Source of the DNA: Phycisphaerae bacterium
GTDB taxonomy: Bacteria > Planctomycetota > Phycisphaerae > UBA1845
NCBI GenBank assembly: GCA_024102815.1
Contig: JAGFJJ010000031.1
Span: 62,001 to 126,000, forward strand
Length of the DNA: 64,000 bases
Reading direction: 5' to 3'
Shown here: positions 19,196-26,926 of the stretch, in pieces
Numbering within the stretch: position 1 is the stretch's first letter
How the letters are laid out: each line of letters starts with the position of its first letter
The notes under the pieces: generated by a model
Told to the model about the DNA's origin: nothing
The model's database searches: none
What the model saw: only the letters and a program-made list of their open reading frames with translations
Position numbers and translations under genes: made by a program

Positions 19196-19924
19196 GTGCC
19201 GCAGTCGCTGCCGCTGTTGGCTGTTGTGGCTCTGCTGGTCACGTCGGGATGTAGCTTGAATCCCGCCGGCGGGGAGAGCGACGTACCCTGCTTTGAGACA
19301 CCGGAATGGCGGGAGAGGGAACTCGCTTATTTTGCGTTGCGCTACGAATCTGAAGGAAGTGACGTACTGCTTCTCACAGCCCAGACATTTGACAATCGCC
19401 ACGACGACTTCCAGGACGACCAGGTTGACTACAGCCCGAATCTGGCCGTGTACCGCTTTGACCCGGCCGAGGGCACGGGCCGCCGGATTGACGATTCCGC
19501 TTGGGACGACGCCACCGGATCGACGCAGGAATGCTGCGGTTCGGTTCTTCCGATGGAGCCCTTCGAGTTGTTGGGGACGCAGTTGTTTTTCGAGGGCAGG
19601 CTCGTGGCCGTCGCGGGAGGCAAGGCGATCAAGACCTCAGATGCCCCGAGCAGTGATGCACTGGCGGTGCTGTCGACCAACGGGCGGATTAGCAGATTTT
19701 ATCCATTGGGATCAGGGCAGCATTATCACCAGATCTTCTCGCGTCTTGACGGAAGACCGCTGGGCCCGGCGCGCAGGCTTGCGGTAGGCGGGCTGGAAAA
19801 TAACGTTGTTTTTTTTAATTGGATGAACGACGAACGGTACGTCGTTTACGAGCAGGCGCTAGACGATCTGCTTGGGATTGGCCGGGTCTGCATCGTGCCG
19901 GTGACGGAGGAGTTGCCGAAATAG
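19196..19924 (+). CDS. Hypothetical lipoprotein, paralog 1 of 4
   Basis: 242 aa. A lipoprotein-type signal ends at VTSGC, then the family motif GGESDVPCFETPEW. Later conserved blocks shared by all four paralogs are AVYRFDPAEGTGRR, LLGTQLFFEG, VLSTNGRISRFYPLGSGQHY, HQIFSRLDGRPLGPARRL, DERYVVYEQ and GIGRVCIVPVTEELP. No known domain is recognised; the DERYVVY block resembles TolB-like propeller strands but this is weak. GTG 19196 aligns with the starts of paralogs 2 and 3. An ATG at 19127 or 19172 would add residues encoded entirely by the upstream repeat. Conserved Cys pairs suggest disulfides. Confidence 0.72.
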   Translation: MPQSLPLLAVVALLVTSGCSLNPAGGESDVPCFETPEWRERELAYFALRYESEGSDVLLLTAQTFDNRHDDFQDDQVDYSPNLAVYRFDPAEGTGRRIDDSAWDDATGSTQECCGSVLPMEPFELLGTQLFFEGRLVAVAGGKAIKTSDAPSSDALAVLSTNGRISRFYPLGSGQHYHQIFSRLDGRPLGPARRLAVGGLENNVVFFNWMNDERYVVYEQALDDLLGIGRVCIVPVTEELPK

Positions 19925-19939
19925 AAAAGGGGCATCCGG

Positions 19940-20659
19940 GTGCGATCGTTGGCGATGAGTGTCGTTCTCCTGGCCGTCACGGGCTGCAGCTTGAATCCCG
20001 TCGGCGGGGAAAGCGACGTGCCCTGCTTCGATACGCCGGAATGGCGCGTGCAGGAGTTGGCGTATTTTGTTCTGCGCTATGAGGCGGAAGGGAGCGACAT
20101 CCTTCTTTTGACGGCGCAGACCGGCGCCCAAGCGCTAGAAGACGTGAGGGACGGATCGCAGGATTATCAGCCTCGTTTGGCCGTCTATCGCTTTGACCCG
20201 GCCGAGGGCACGGGCCGCCGGGTTGACGAATCCGCTTGGGACGACGCCACCGGGCCGATTCAGACTTGCTGCACGTCTGTCCTGCCTCGGGAGCCCTTCG
20301 AGTTGCTGGGGACGCAGTTGTTCTTCGAAGGCCTGCTCGTGAGCGTAGCGGGTGGCAAGGCGCTCAAAACATCGGATGCCCCGAGCAATGAGGCACTGGC
20401 GGTGCTGTCGACCAACGGCCGGATCAGCAGGTTTTATCCATTGGGATCAGGGCAGCATTATCACCAGATCTTCTCGCGTCTGGACGGTAGACCGTTGGGC
20501 CCGGCGCGCCGGCTCGCGGTGGGCGGGCTGGAAAACGATGTGGTTAATTTTGAGTGGATGAACGACGAACGGTACGTCGTCTACAGTCAGGCCCTCGAAG
20601 ACATTGTGGGCATTGGCCGGGTCTGCATCGTGCCGGTGACGGAGGAGTTGCCGGAATAG
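19940..20659 (+). CDS. Hypothetical lipoprotein, paralog 2 of 4
   Basis: 239 aa, GTG start after AAAAGGGGCATCCGG. Clear lipobox VTGC at the end of MRSLAMSVVLLAVTGC. It shares about three quarters of its residues with paralogs 1 and 3; the C-terminal half (VLSTNGRISRFYPLGSG to VTEELPE) is nearly identical, also at DNA level, which points to recent tandem duplication or gene conversion. Only 15 nt separate it from the gene before, so the three copies form one operon. Function unknown. Confidence 0.75.
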   Translation: MRSLAMSVVLLAVTGCSLNPVGGESDVPCFDTPEWRVQELAYFVLRYEAEGSDILLLTAQTGAQALEDVRDGSQDYQPRLAVYRFDPAEGTGRRVDESAWDDATGPIQTCCTSVLPREPFELLGTQLFFEGLLVSVAGGKALKTSDAPSNEALAVLSTNGRISRFYPLGSGQHYHQIFSRLDGRPLGPARRLAVGGLENDVVNFEWMNDERYVVYSQALEDIVGIGRVCIVPVTEELPE

Positions 20660-20674
20660 AAAAGGGGCATCCGG

Positions 20675-21391
20675 GTGCGATCGTTGGTGATGAGTGTCGT
20701 TCTCTTGTGGGTCATGGGATGCAACTTGAATCCCGCCGGCGGGGAGAGCGACGTGCCCTGCTTTGAGACACCGGAATGGCGCGTGACTTTCGGTAGATTC
20801 GTATTGCGGTATGCATCGGAGGACTCGGATGTCCTTCTGCTCACTGCGCAAAGCCGCGAGCAAGCCGATTTGGACTCTTCCGATGGTTCCCGCGACTATT
20901 CGCCGCACTTGGCTGCCTATCGCTTTGACCCGGCCGAGGGCACGGGCCGCCGGGTTGACGACTCCGCTTGGGACGACGCCACCGGACCGACACAGGAGTG
21001 TTGCACGTCGGTCCTGCCTCGGGAGCCCTTTGAGTTGTTCGGAACGCAGTTGCTTTTCGAGGGGCTGCTCGTGGGCGTTGCGGGTGGCAAGGCGCTCAAG
21101 ACATCGGACGCCCCACAGAGCGAGGCACTGGCGGTGCTGTCGACCAACGGGCGGATTAGCAGGTTTTATCCATTGGGATCAGGACAGCATTATCACCAGG
21201 TCTTCTCGCGCATTGACGGAAGACCGTTGGGCCCGGCCCGCAAATTGGGAATGGGCGGACTCGAGAACGGCGTTATTTTCTTTCAGTGGATGAATGACGA
21301 ACGGTATGTTGTTTACGAGCAGTCGCTAGACGATCTGCTTGGGATTGGCCGAGTCTGCATCGTGCCAGTGACCGAGGAGTTGCCGGAGTAG
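20675..21391 (+). CDS. Hypothetical lipoprotein, paralog 3 of 4
   Basis: 238 aa, GTG start after the same 15-nt spacer (AAAAGGGGCATCCGG) as paralog 2. Lipobox-like VMGC. The region after the conserved GGESDVPCFETPEW block (residues ~40-70) diverges most from the other copies (VTFGRFVLRYASEDSDVLLL), while the C-terminal half is conserved, again as if different parts evolve under different constraints. Last gene of the three-copy operon; two REP-like palindromes follow. Function unknown. Confidence 0.75.
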   Translation: MRSLVMSVVLLWVMGCNLNPAGGESDVPCFETPEWRVTFGRFVLRYASEDSDVLLLTAQSREQADLDSSDGSRDYSPHLAAYRFDPAEGTGRRVDDSAWDDATGPTQECCTSVLPREPFELFGTQLLFEGLLVGVAGGKALKTSDAPQSEALAVLSTNGRISRFYPLGSGQHYHQVFSRIDGRPLGPARKLGMGGLENGVIFFQWMNDERYVVYEQSLDDLLGIGRVCIVPVTEELPE

Positions 21392-21399
21392 GCCGGTAG

Positions 21400-21418
21400 G
21401 GCATGCGGTTCGCATGCC
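21400..21418. repeat. REP-like palindrome (simple form)
   Basis: GGCATGCG, 3-nt loop GTT, CGCATGCC: perfect 8-bp arms, nine bases after the third lipoprotein stop. Confidence 0.75.
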
Positions 21419-21508
21419 GTAACTATTTAGCGGCGATTGTCGAGCAGATGTTCTTGCTCGAAGAGCTTGCGGATTCGTCGGGTAGTCTGCGTCGGCGGTC
21501 CAAGTATG

Positions 21509-21554
21509 AAGGCATGCGAACCGCGTGTCGGGCGACACGCGAACCGCATGCCTT
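21509..21554. repeat. REP-like palindrome (long form)
   Basis: 46 bp with arms AAGGCATGCG..CCGCGTGTCG and CGACACGCG..CCGCATGCCTT around a two-base centre; only two central positions per arm fail to pair. Related to 23084-23129 and 39782-39827. Confidence 0.8.
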
Positions 21555-21581
21555 ACGAGATGAGAACAGACAGCCGTCACA

Positions 21582-22295
21582 ATGGACCATGCTACGGGGA
21601 CGAAAGTGAAATCGGCACGAGGCCGGGGACAAGTTCGGGTCGAGGTTCCGCCGATGCCGCCGACCACGCGGGAGAAGCTGGTCTCCGCGGCGATGCAGCT
21701 TTTTTACGCGCGGGGCTACGAGGTGACGTCGCTGAAGGACGTGACGCACAAGGCCGGGGCTGCCGTAGGGAGTCACTACTACTACTTCAAGAGCAAGGAG
21801 GATCTGCTCGTCGCGGTGCTGGAGGCGTATCGCGATCTGCTCTGGCCGGTGGTGATGAAGCCGGTCTTCGATCACACGGCCGATCCCATCGAGCGGATCT
21901 TCGGCATCATGCAAGGGTATCGGCGGATGCTGACGGGTAGTGCGTTTCGCAGCGGGTGTCCGATCGGGAATCTGGCGCTGGAGATCGGCGAAAAGAGTGA
22001 TCAGGCCCGCAAGCTCATTGCGGAGAACTTCGCCAGCTGGCGGAAGGTGGTGCAGAAATGCCTGGAGGACGCCGGCGATCGGCTTCCCGCGGACCTGGAT
22101 CGCGAGCAGACGGCCATGTTCATCCTCACGGTGATGGAGGGGGGAATCATGCAGAGCCGGAGCGAGCGGCGGATCGAGCCGTTTGATGCGGGCGTATCGG
22201 CGCTGCGGGACTACATGAGAAGGATGGAAGAAGAAGCCACGAAGCGACGGAGCCACGAAGCCACGGAGGGGAAGGAGAGAGGCAGTAGGCAATAG
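21582..22295 (+). CDS. TetR family transcriptional regulator
   Basis: 237 aa. The N-terminal TetR helix-turn-helix spans TREKLVSAAMQLFYARGYEV to KAGAAVGSHYYYFKSKEDLL (residues ~28-75), and a TetR C-terminal ligand domain follows (GCPIGNLALEIG, similar to the YP_C33/AcrR-like group). The last ~20 residues (EEATKRRSHEATEGK, then ERGSRQ) are encoded by the composite octamer/heptamer repeat and are unlike any TetR tail, so the repeat has replaced or extended the natural C-terminus. ATG 21582 or, more domain-proximal, ATG 21654. Target genes unknown; the VOC gene downstream is a candidate. Confidence 0.88.
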   Translation: MDHATGTKVKSARGRGQVRVEVPPMPPTTREKLVSAAMQLFYARGYEVTSLKDVTHKAGAAVGSHYYYFKSKEDLLVAVLEAYRDLLWPVVMKPVFDHTADPIERIFGIMQGYRRMLTGSAFRSGCPIGNLALEIGEKSDQARKLIAENFASWRKVVQKCLEDAGDRLPADLDREQTAMFILTVMEGGIMQSRSERRIEPFDAGVSALRDYMRRMEEEATKRRSHEATEGKERGSRQ

Positions 22296-22350
22296 GCAAT
22301 GGGCAATGGGCAATGGGAATTGGGCAATAGGCAACAGGCAACAGGAAGAA
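22231..22350 (+). repeat. Composite octamer/heptamer repeat overlapping the TetR 3' end
   Basis: Four GCCACGAA-type octamers, the GGGGAAGGAGAGAGG linker and about ten GGCAATA/GGCAATG heptamers. The octamer part and first heptamers lie inside the TetR coding frame; the stop codon is inside the heptamer block. Confidence 0.9.
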
Positions 22351-22445
22351 GTGGCCCGGTCGGGTCGGGGGAAGGGGCGCTGCTTTGGCGGCGAGATTGG
22401 GGCAGGATTCAGGAAGAATCCCGCGAAACGGGTCCGAAAAAGGGG

Positions 22446-22474
22446 TTGACGGCGTGTTTGGGTTTCGTTAGGAT
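22446..22474 (+). promoter_or_regulatory. Candidate promoter of the VOC gene
   Basis: TTGACG, 17-bp spacer, TAGGAT, about 70 bp before ATG 22543. Good consensus match for a housekeeping promoter. Confidence 0.55.
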
Positions 22475-22542
22475 CTGTATCGACGGTCGGGCGGTCCGGC
22501 CGGTCGTGGGTCTTTTCGGGTCAAGAAACGGAGAGAGGAATC

Positions 22543-23034
22543 ATGGCGCAGAAGGTCAATCCGGTACCGCAGGGGTTTCACACGTTGACGCCGCACATCA
22601 TCGTTCGAGGTGCAGGGCAAGCGATCGACTTCTACAAGAAGGCGTTCGGGGCAGAGGAGATCATGCGCATGCCGGGTCCGGACGGGCAGTCGGTCATGCA
22701 CGCGGAACTGAAGATCGGCGATTCGCATTTGATGGTCTGCGACGAGTGGCCGGGGTCGGATCACTGCGTCTCGCCCGCAAAGCTCAAGGGCACGGCGGTG
22801 AAGCTGCACCTGTACGTAGAGGACACGGACGCGTTCATGCAGCGGGCGGAGAAGGCCGGGGCGACCGTCACAATGCCGGCGATGGACGCCTTCTGGGGCG
22901 ACCGCTACGGCGGCTTGCGCGATCCGTTCGGGCACGAGTGGGGCGTGGCGACGCACATCAAGGACATGACGCCGGAAGAGTGCACCAAGGCCGGGCAGGA
23001 ATGGATGGCCCAGATGGGCGGAGAGTGCAAGTAG
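22543..23034 (+). CDS. VOC family (glyoxalase/bleomycin-resistance fold) protein
   Basis: 163 aa, PhnB-like branch of the vicinal oxygen chelate superfamily. Landmarks: PHIIVRGAGQAIDFYKKAFG, MHAELKIGDSHLMVCDEWP, KLHLYVEDTDAFMQRAEKAG and DPFGHEWGVATH. Candidate metal ligands are the His of MHAEL, and the His/Glu of FGHEWG. Substrate unknown. GAGAGGAATC upstream of ATG 22543 is an acceptable ribosome site. Has its own promoter candidate; convergent with the MBL-fold gene. Confidence 0.88.
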   Translation: MAQKVNPVPQGFHTLTPHIIVRGAGQAIDFYKKAFGAEEIMRMPGPDGQSVMHAELKIGDSHLMVCDEWPGSDHCVSPAKLKGTAVKLHLYVEDTDAFMQRAEKAGATVTMPAMDAFWGDRYGGLRDPFGHEWGVATHIKDMTPEECTKAGQEWMAQMGGECK

Positions 23035-23083
23035 AGAAGGCGGAATGGGGAATGCGGAAGGGACCGCGTTCACCGGGATAGTA

Positions 23084-23129
23084 AAGGCATGCAAAATGCG
23101 TGTTTGTCGACACGCAAACCGTATGCCTT
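23084..23129. repeat. REP-like palindrome (long form)
   Basis: AAGGCATGC..GCGTGTTTG and TCGACACGC..GTATGCCTT arms; lies between convergent stops, a typical place for such elements. Confidence 0.75.
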
Positions 23130-23172
23130 GCGGGACTGTTGGCGGATCGTCGATGGAAAAGCAGGCGCGAGA

Positions 23173-23907
23173 TCAACTCGCCGCAGCCACGCCGTCGGCC
23201 GTCCACGAGAGCGACTGGCCCGCGTTGATGGCGTGCACGCGACTGCGAAGCGCATCGGGGAGTGCTTCGCGGAACTTGTCCGCCGATTGCGCCAGGATCG
23301 GAAACGTCTTGTAGTGGCAGGGGATGATGGCGCGCGGCTGGAGGAGATCGGCCGCGATCGCCGCCCCTGCGGCGCCCATGGTGAAGAAATCGCCGATGGG
23401 CAGAATGGCAATCTGCGGGCTGAAGAGCCGGGCGATAAGCTTCATGTCGGAGAAGACGTCGGTATCGCCGGCGTGGTAGAGCCGGGCGAGGCCGGGCACT
23501 TCAACGACGACGCCGTTGGGCATGCCGGCGTAGACCGGTCCGTCGGGGGTTCCGAGCGCCGAGCTATGGAACGCCTGGGTAAGGCTGACGCGAACGCCGG
23601 CGACATCCTGCGTGCCGCCGGTGTTCATGCCGCTGTACTTGGCCTGGCCGATCGTGTGCTGGAGAGCGGCGCACAGATCGTAGTTGCCGACGACCGGCGG
23701 GTTGAACCCCTTGATCAGCCGGGCGACGTCACCGACGTGGTCGGCGTGGCCGTGGGTCAGAACGATCATGTCGCAGCGGGCGATCTTGCGTTCCGCGGCG
23801 GGACAGGCGGGATTTTCCGTGAGCCATGGGTCGATGAGGATTACGCGGCCGTCCGGCAGCGTAAGCCGAAATGACGCGTGGCCTTGCCAGGTAATCGTGG
23901 CGCTCAT
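23173..23907 (-). CDS. Metal-dependent hydrolase, UPF0173 MBL fold
   Basis: 244 aa beta-lactamase-fold hydrolase of the UPF0173 group. The metal site THGHADH is at residues 51-57, with further ligands in the AFHSS, YHAGDTDVF and CHYKTF blocks. The family is broadly conserved but its substrate is unsettled. ATG 23907 follows AAGGAGCGGTGCGCC. It lies 80 nt downstream of the selenoprotein gene on the same strand, so the two may share a transcript. Confidence 0.9.
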   Translation of the reverse strand: MSATITWQGHASFRLTLPDGRVILIDPWLTENPACPAAERKIARCDMIVLTHGHADHVGDVARLIKGFNPPVVGNYDLCAALQHTIGQAKYSGMNTGGTQDVAGVRVSLTQAFHSSALGTPDGPVYAGMPNGVVVEVPGLARLYHAGDTDVFSDMKLIARLFSPQIAILPIGDFFTMGAAGAAIAADLLQPRAIIPCHYKTFPILAQSADKFREALPDALRSRVHAINAGQSLSWTADGVAAAS

Positions 23908-23987
23908 GGCGCACCGCTCCTTTCCGGACAGGGTTGAGACGGCCGCTGTCGGACGATGGGGCGCGCGGCCGACTCGCTGCGCGACGG

Positions 23988-24221
23988 TTACTGCTTGCCG
24001 GCGAGCTTGTCAATACGCTCGAGCACTTCGTGGTTCTCGGGGAACCGGCCGATATCGTGTTTGCTCCAGACCTGCGTGCCGTTGACGTGCACGTCGAAGA
24101 CGCCGCCTGCGCCCTCGATAAGCTTGGGCTGGGCGCCGTATTTCTTCTTGATTTCATCCGCCAGACCGGCGGCTCTGGGCAGGTAGCTTCACTGTACGCA
24201 GTACTTGATGGTTACGTCCAT
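23988..24221 (-). CDS. selW: SelW-like (Rdx family) selenoprotein, in-frame TGA for selenocysteine
   Basis: 77 aa when TGA codon 11 is read as selenocysteine. It begins MDVTIKYCVQ-Sec-SYLPRAAG, a CxxU redox motif in the exact place of CxxC/CxxU of SelW/SelT/SelH proteins. It continues LADEIKKKYGAQPKLIEG, AGGVFDVHVNG and GRFPENHEVLERIDKLAGKQ before a TAA stop. ATG 24221 is preceded by AAGGAG. A hairpin right after the TGA matches the bacterial SECIS plan. Conventional gene calling ends at TGA or misses the gene. The Rdx fold is thioredoxin-like and thought to act in thiol redox reactions; the partner is unknown. Lies between rho and the UPF0173 gene. Confidence 0.88.
24158..24191 (-). promoter_or_regulatory. 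Bacterial SECIS element for selW
   Basis: On the minus strand: TGA, 21 nt, then loop GGTCT closed by a perfect 5-bp stem CCGCC / GGCGG. The loop sequence GGTCT and its distance from the TGA resemble the E. coli fdhF SECIS, which SelB recognises. Positions: TGA 24191-24189, stem 24172-24168 and 24162-24158. Confidence 0.75.
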
Positions 24222-24249
24222 GGCAGGTTGCTCCTTCCTGTAAAGGAAT

Positions 24250-24284
24250 CACTCGCAGGAATTGTATGCGAATTCCTGCGAGTG
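24250..24284. repeat. Perfect 14-bp inverted repeat between rho and selW
   Basis: CACTCGCAGGAATT, 7-nt loop, AATTCCTGCGAGTG. It lies after the rho stop and just before the selW ribosome site (minus strand). No U tract follows on either strand, so it may be a processing/stability hairpin or an operator rather than a classical terminator. Confidence 0.75.
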
Positions 24285-24365
24285 TCCCGTTGATCGTGAG
24301 TCTGCTTTCGAGTTCCGCGGGCGAGCGCGAGCGATTCCGCCCGCGCCCTTTCGCGGCGCGTTCCG

Positions 24366-25805
24366 TCAGTTGATGTTCATGGTCATGAGGAACTCGGCGT
24401 TGGTCCGCGACTTGTTGAGCTGGACGCGGAGCATCTCGATGGCCTCGACCACGTTCATGTCCGAAAGAACCCGGCGGAGCTTGTAGACAAGCTCGAGCTC
24501 CTTGGGGTCGAGGAGGAGTTCTTCCTTGCGCGTTCCGGAGGCGGAGACGGCAATGGCCGGCCAGACGCGGCGCTCGACCAAACGGCGGTCGAGGTGGAGC
24601 TCGGCGTTACCGGTGCCCTTGAATTCCTCGAAGATGACCTCGTCCATCTTGGAACCGGTGTCGACGAGGGCGGTGCCGATGATGGTGAGCGAACCGCCTT
24701 CCTCCATGTTTCGAGCGGCGCCGAAGAAGCGCTTGGGCTTCTGGAGGGCGTTGGCGTCGATACCACCGGAAAGGATCTTGCCGGAGTGGGGGATCTCGGT
24801 GTTGTAGGCCCGGGCGAGTCGGGTGATGGAGTCGAGCAGGATGACCACGTCGCGTCCGTACTCGACGAGACGCTTGGCCTTCTCGATGACCATTTCGGCG
24901 ACTTGCACGTGGCGCGAGGCGGGCTCGTCGAAGGTTGAGCTGACGACCTCGGCCGTGGTGTGCCGCTGCATTTCGGTGACTTCCTCGGGGCGCTCGTCGA
25001 TCAGCAGGATGATGATGAAGCACTCCGGTTGATTCTTGGCGATGGCGTTGGCCATCTTCTGAATGAGGACGGTCTTACCCGTTCGCGGGGGCGCGACGAT
25101 GAGCATGCGCTGTCCCTTGCCGATGGGCGTGACGAGATCGACGATGCGCATGTTGATTTCGTCGTGGCCGGTCTCGAGGAGAAGACGCTTGTCGGGGTGG
25201 AGGACGGTGAGGTCCTCGAAGTTGGTCTTCTCGGTGACCACGTTGGGGTCTTCGTAGTTGATGGCCTCGACGCGGAGGAGCGCGAAGTAGCGCTCGGACT
25301 CCTTGGGCGGCCGGATCTGCCCGGCGACGACGTGCCCGTTGCGCAGGCCGAAGCGGCGAATCTGCGAGGGGCTGACGTAGATGTCATCCGGCGAAGGCAG
25401 GTAGTTGTATTCCGGGCTGCGGAGGAAGCCGAAGCCGTCGGGGAGAATCTCCAGAACGCCCTCGCCGTACATCATGCCGTTGCGGCTGATGCGGTTCTTG
25501 AGGATCTGGAAGATGATGTCCTGCTTCTTGAGGCCGGTGTAATCCTCCATGCCCTCGGCCTTGGCCACCTCGTGGAGCTCGGCGACGCTCATGCGCTGGA
25601 GCTCGGTGAGGTGGGTCTCGCCGCGCTTGATTTCCTCGTACTTGGCGTGGGTTTCAGGGTCGATGGGGGGCGTGTCGGCTTCCCTGGGCGGGAAGGTTTC
25701 GGGTTCCGACATGGCACTGTTGCCGCGCGGCGCCTCGTCACTGTTGGGTGTGTTCTCCGGCCTTCTGCGGGGCGACCGCACTTTGCTGGGCGTGGCTTTC
25801 GCCAT
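24366..25805 (-). CDS. rho: Transcription termination factor Rho
   Basis: 479 aa hexameric RNA helicase. N-terminal acidic/basic extension (~60 aa), Rho-N helical domain ([20 protein letters not shown]), OSB/CSD RNA-binding domain ([20 protein letters not shown]) and the ATPase domain with Walker [19 protein letters not shown] and Walker [18 protein letters not shown]. The Q loop/R loop region [14 protein letters not shown] is intact. The ATG at 25805 is preferred over 25871 because GGAGGAATGTTTC precedes it. Encoded downstream of coaE with a palindrome in its leader. Confidence 0.96.
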   Translation of the reverse strand: MAKATPSKVRSPRRRPENTPNSDEAPRGNSAMSEPETFPPREADTPPIDPETHAKYEEIKRGETHLTELQRMSVAELHEVAKAEGMEDYTGLKKQDIIFQILKNRISRNGMMYGEGVLEILPDGFGFLRSPEYNYLPSPDDIYVSPSQIRRFGLRNGHVVAGQIRPPKESERYFALLRVEAINYEDPNVVTEKTNFEDLTVLHPDKRLLLETGHDEINMRIVDLVTPIGKGQRMLIVAPPRTGKTVLIQKMANAIAKNQPECFIIILLIDERPEEVTEMQRHTTAEVVSSTFDEPASRHVQVAEMVIEKAKRLVEYGRDVVILLDSITRLARAYNTEIPHSGKILSGGIDANALQKPKRFFGAARNMEEGGSLTIIGTALVDTGSKMDEVIFEEFKGTGNAELHLDRRLVERRVWPAIAVSASGTRKEELLLDPKELELVYKLRRVLSDMNVVEAIEMLRVQLNKSRTNAEFLMTMNIN

Positions 25806-25832
25806 GAAACATTCCTCCTGATTGCGACTTGT

Positions 25833-25849
25833 ACCGGAAGCCTTCCGGT
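25833..25849. promoter_or_regulatory. Palindrome in the rho leader
   Basis: ACCGGAAG-C-CTTCCGGT, perfect 8-bp arms with one central base, 28 nt before the rho ATG. It could be an operator or an mRNA hairpin; rho is often autoregulated, but this site is not a known motif. Confidence 0.4.
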
Positions 25850-25917
25850 CGGGATTGCGTGTTGAAGTCATGCGGTCTGTCGCGACACAACCGATGTGCG
25901 CCGACGCCGCGAATACA

Positions 25918-26574
25918 TCATTGCGTAGTAGTGAATTCGGTCAGGATCGAAGAAAAAACGCTCTCGACCTTGCGACGCAGTGCGTCCAGCGTGGAATGGT
26001 TCTCCACAATATAATCGGCAAGCGATCGCTTCCTGTCCAGTGGAATCAGCCGGTTTTCCCGGCGCGACAACTCGTCCTCGGACCAGCCGCGGGATTGCGC
26101 CAGCCGCCTGATCCGTACGTCCCGATCGGCATCAACCAGGACCACCGCGTCGCACTCGCGATCCAGGCCAATCTCGAAGAGCTTGGGCACTTCGAGGACC
26201 ACGGCGCGAAGGGACGCGTCGGCAAACAGCCCGGGCATCATTTCGCTGCGGCGCCGCTCGATCCGGGGGTAAAGCAGGTCCTGGAGTCGGTCCAGCTCCT
26301 GGTCGTCGTGAAAGACGATTTCCGCGACGGCCTTGCGGTCGATGCCGCCGTCCGCAAGGACCACGTCCGGCCCCCACCAGTCGTGGAGCGTCGCAATCAC
26401 ATCGCGGGTGCGCAGTTCGTCGTGAATCAGACGATCCGAGTCAATCACGGCGGCGCCGAGATCGCGGAGGATGTCGGCGACGGTGGATTTTCCCGATCCG
26501 ATGCTTCCCGTCAAACCGATGACCGGCTTGGGGTGCGAGCTGCGAAGCCGCGGCGGATGCTCCGAACCGGACAT
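25918..26574 (-). CDS. coaE: Dephospho-CoA kinase
   Basis: 218 aa, last step of coenzyme A synthesis. P-loop GSIGSGKST near residue 25, the [10 protein letters not shown] substrate motif, [12 protein letters not shown] and the LID/C-terminal region ([21 protein letters not shown]) are complete. ATG 26574 is used ([10 protein letters not shown]), as the frame upstream to 26664 has no family likeness. 112 nt precede rho; transcription from one promoter is possible. Confidence 0.93.
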   Translation of the reverse strand: MSGSEHPPRLRSSHPKPVIGLTGSIGSGKSTVADILRDLGAAVIDSDRLIHDELRTRDVIATLHDWWGPDVVLADGGIDRKAVAEIVFHDDQELDRLQDLLYPRIERRRSEMMPGLFADASLRAVVLEVPKLFEIGLDRECDAVVLVDADRDVRIRRLAQSRGWSEDELSRRENRLIPLDRKRSLADYIVENHSTLDALRRKVESVFSSILTEFTTTQ

Positions 26575-26926
26575 GCTCACCGAATACTCACCCGGAGTGA
26601 AACCTGCCCGCCAACACAGCGGGCGCCAGGATTTGTGCCGCGTCCGGCAGGTCGCGCGAACCACTTTTCGGGGACTGTAAACCAGCGAACGTTAAGGCTG
26701 GTGAAACCCGGAAGGGACGGCGAAAACGACCGGAGCCAGAGATTCGGATGGGCACGTCGTGCAGGGATAACCCCACGTGCACATCCAGAGTATACACGAC
26801 GTGCCCGTGCCTGTCATCCCCTCCGCCGGGAAATTCTCGCATGCCGGCGTGCATGCGGCAAGAGGGGGGGCGAATTCCGTCTTTCACCGGAATGGGGGAT
26901 CGGAATTCGGCGGGCTTACGCGGGCG
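26575..26926. other. Intergenic region with a 12-bp inverted repeat
   Basis: 352 bp between the VOC gene stop and coaE (both minus strand). GGGCACGTCGTG at 26750-26761 and CACGACGTGCCC at 26795-26806 are perfect inverted arms around a 33-nt spacer. A dispersed ATTCCG..CACCGGAAT inverted repeat lies at about 26876-26894. No gene seen. Confidence 0.6.

Noticed and set aside
17995..19242. Open frame of 415 codons with an LLPIACCLLP-type N-terminus
   Set aside because: Composed of the heptamer repeat read backwards plus the antisense of the AHSA1-YCII gene.
23934..24293. Plus-strand open frame of 119 codons across the selenoprotein gene
   Set aside because: It is the complementary strand of the SelW-like gene and has no likeness of its own.
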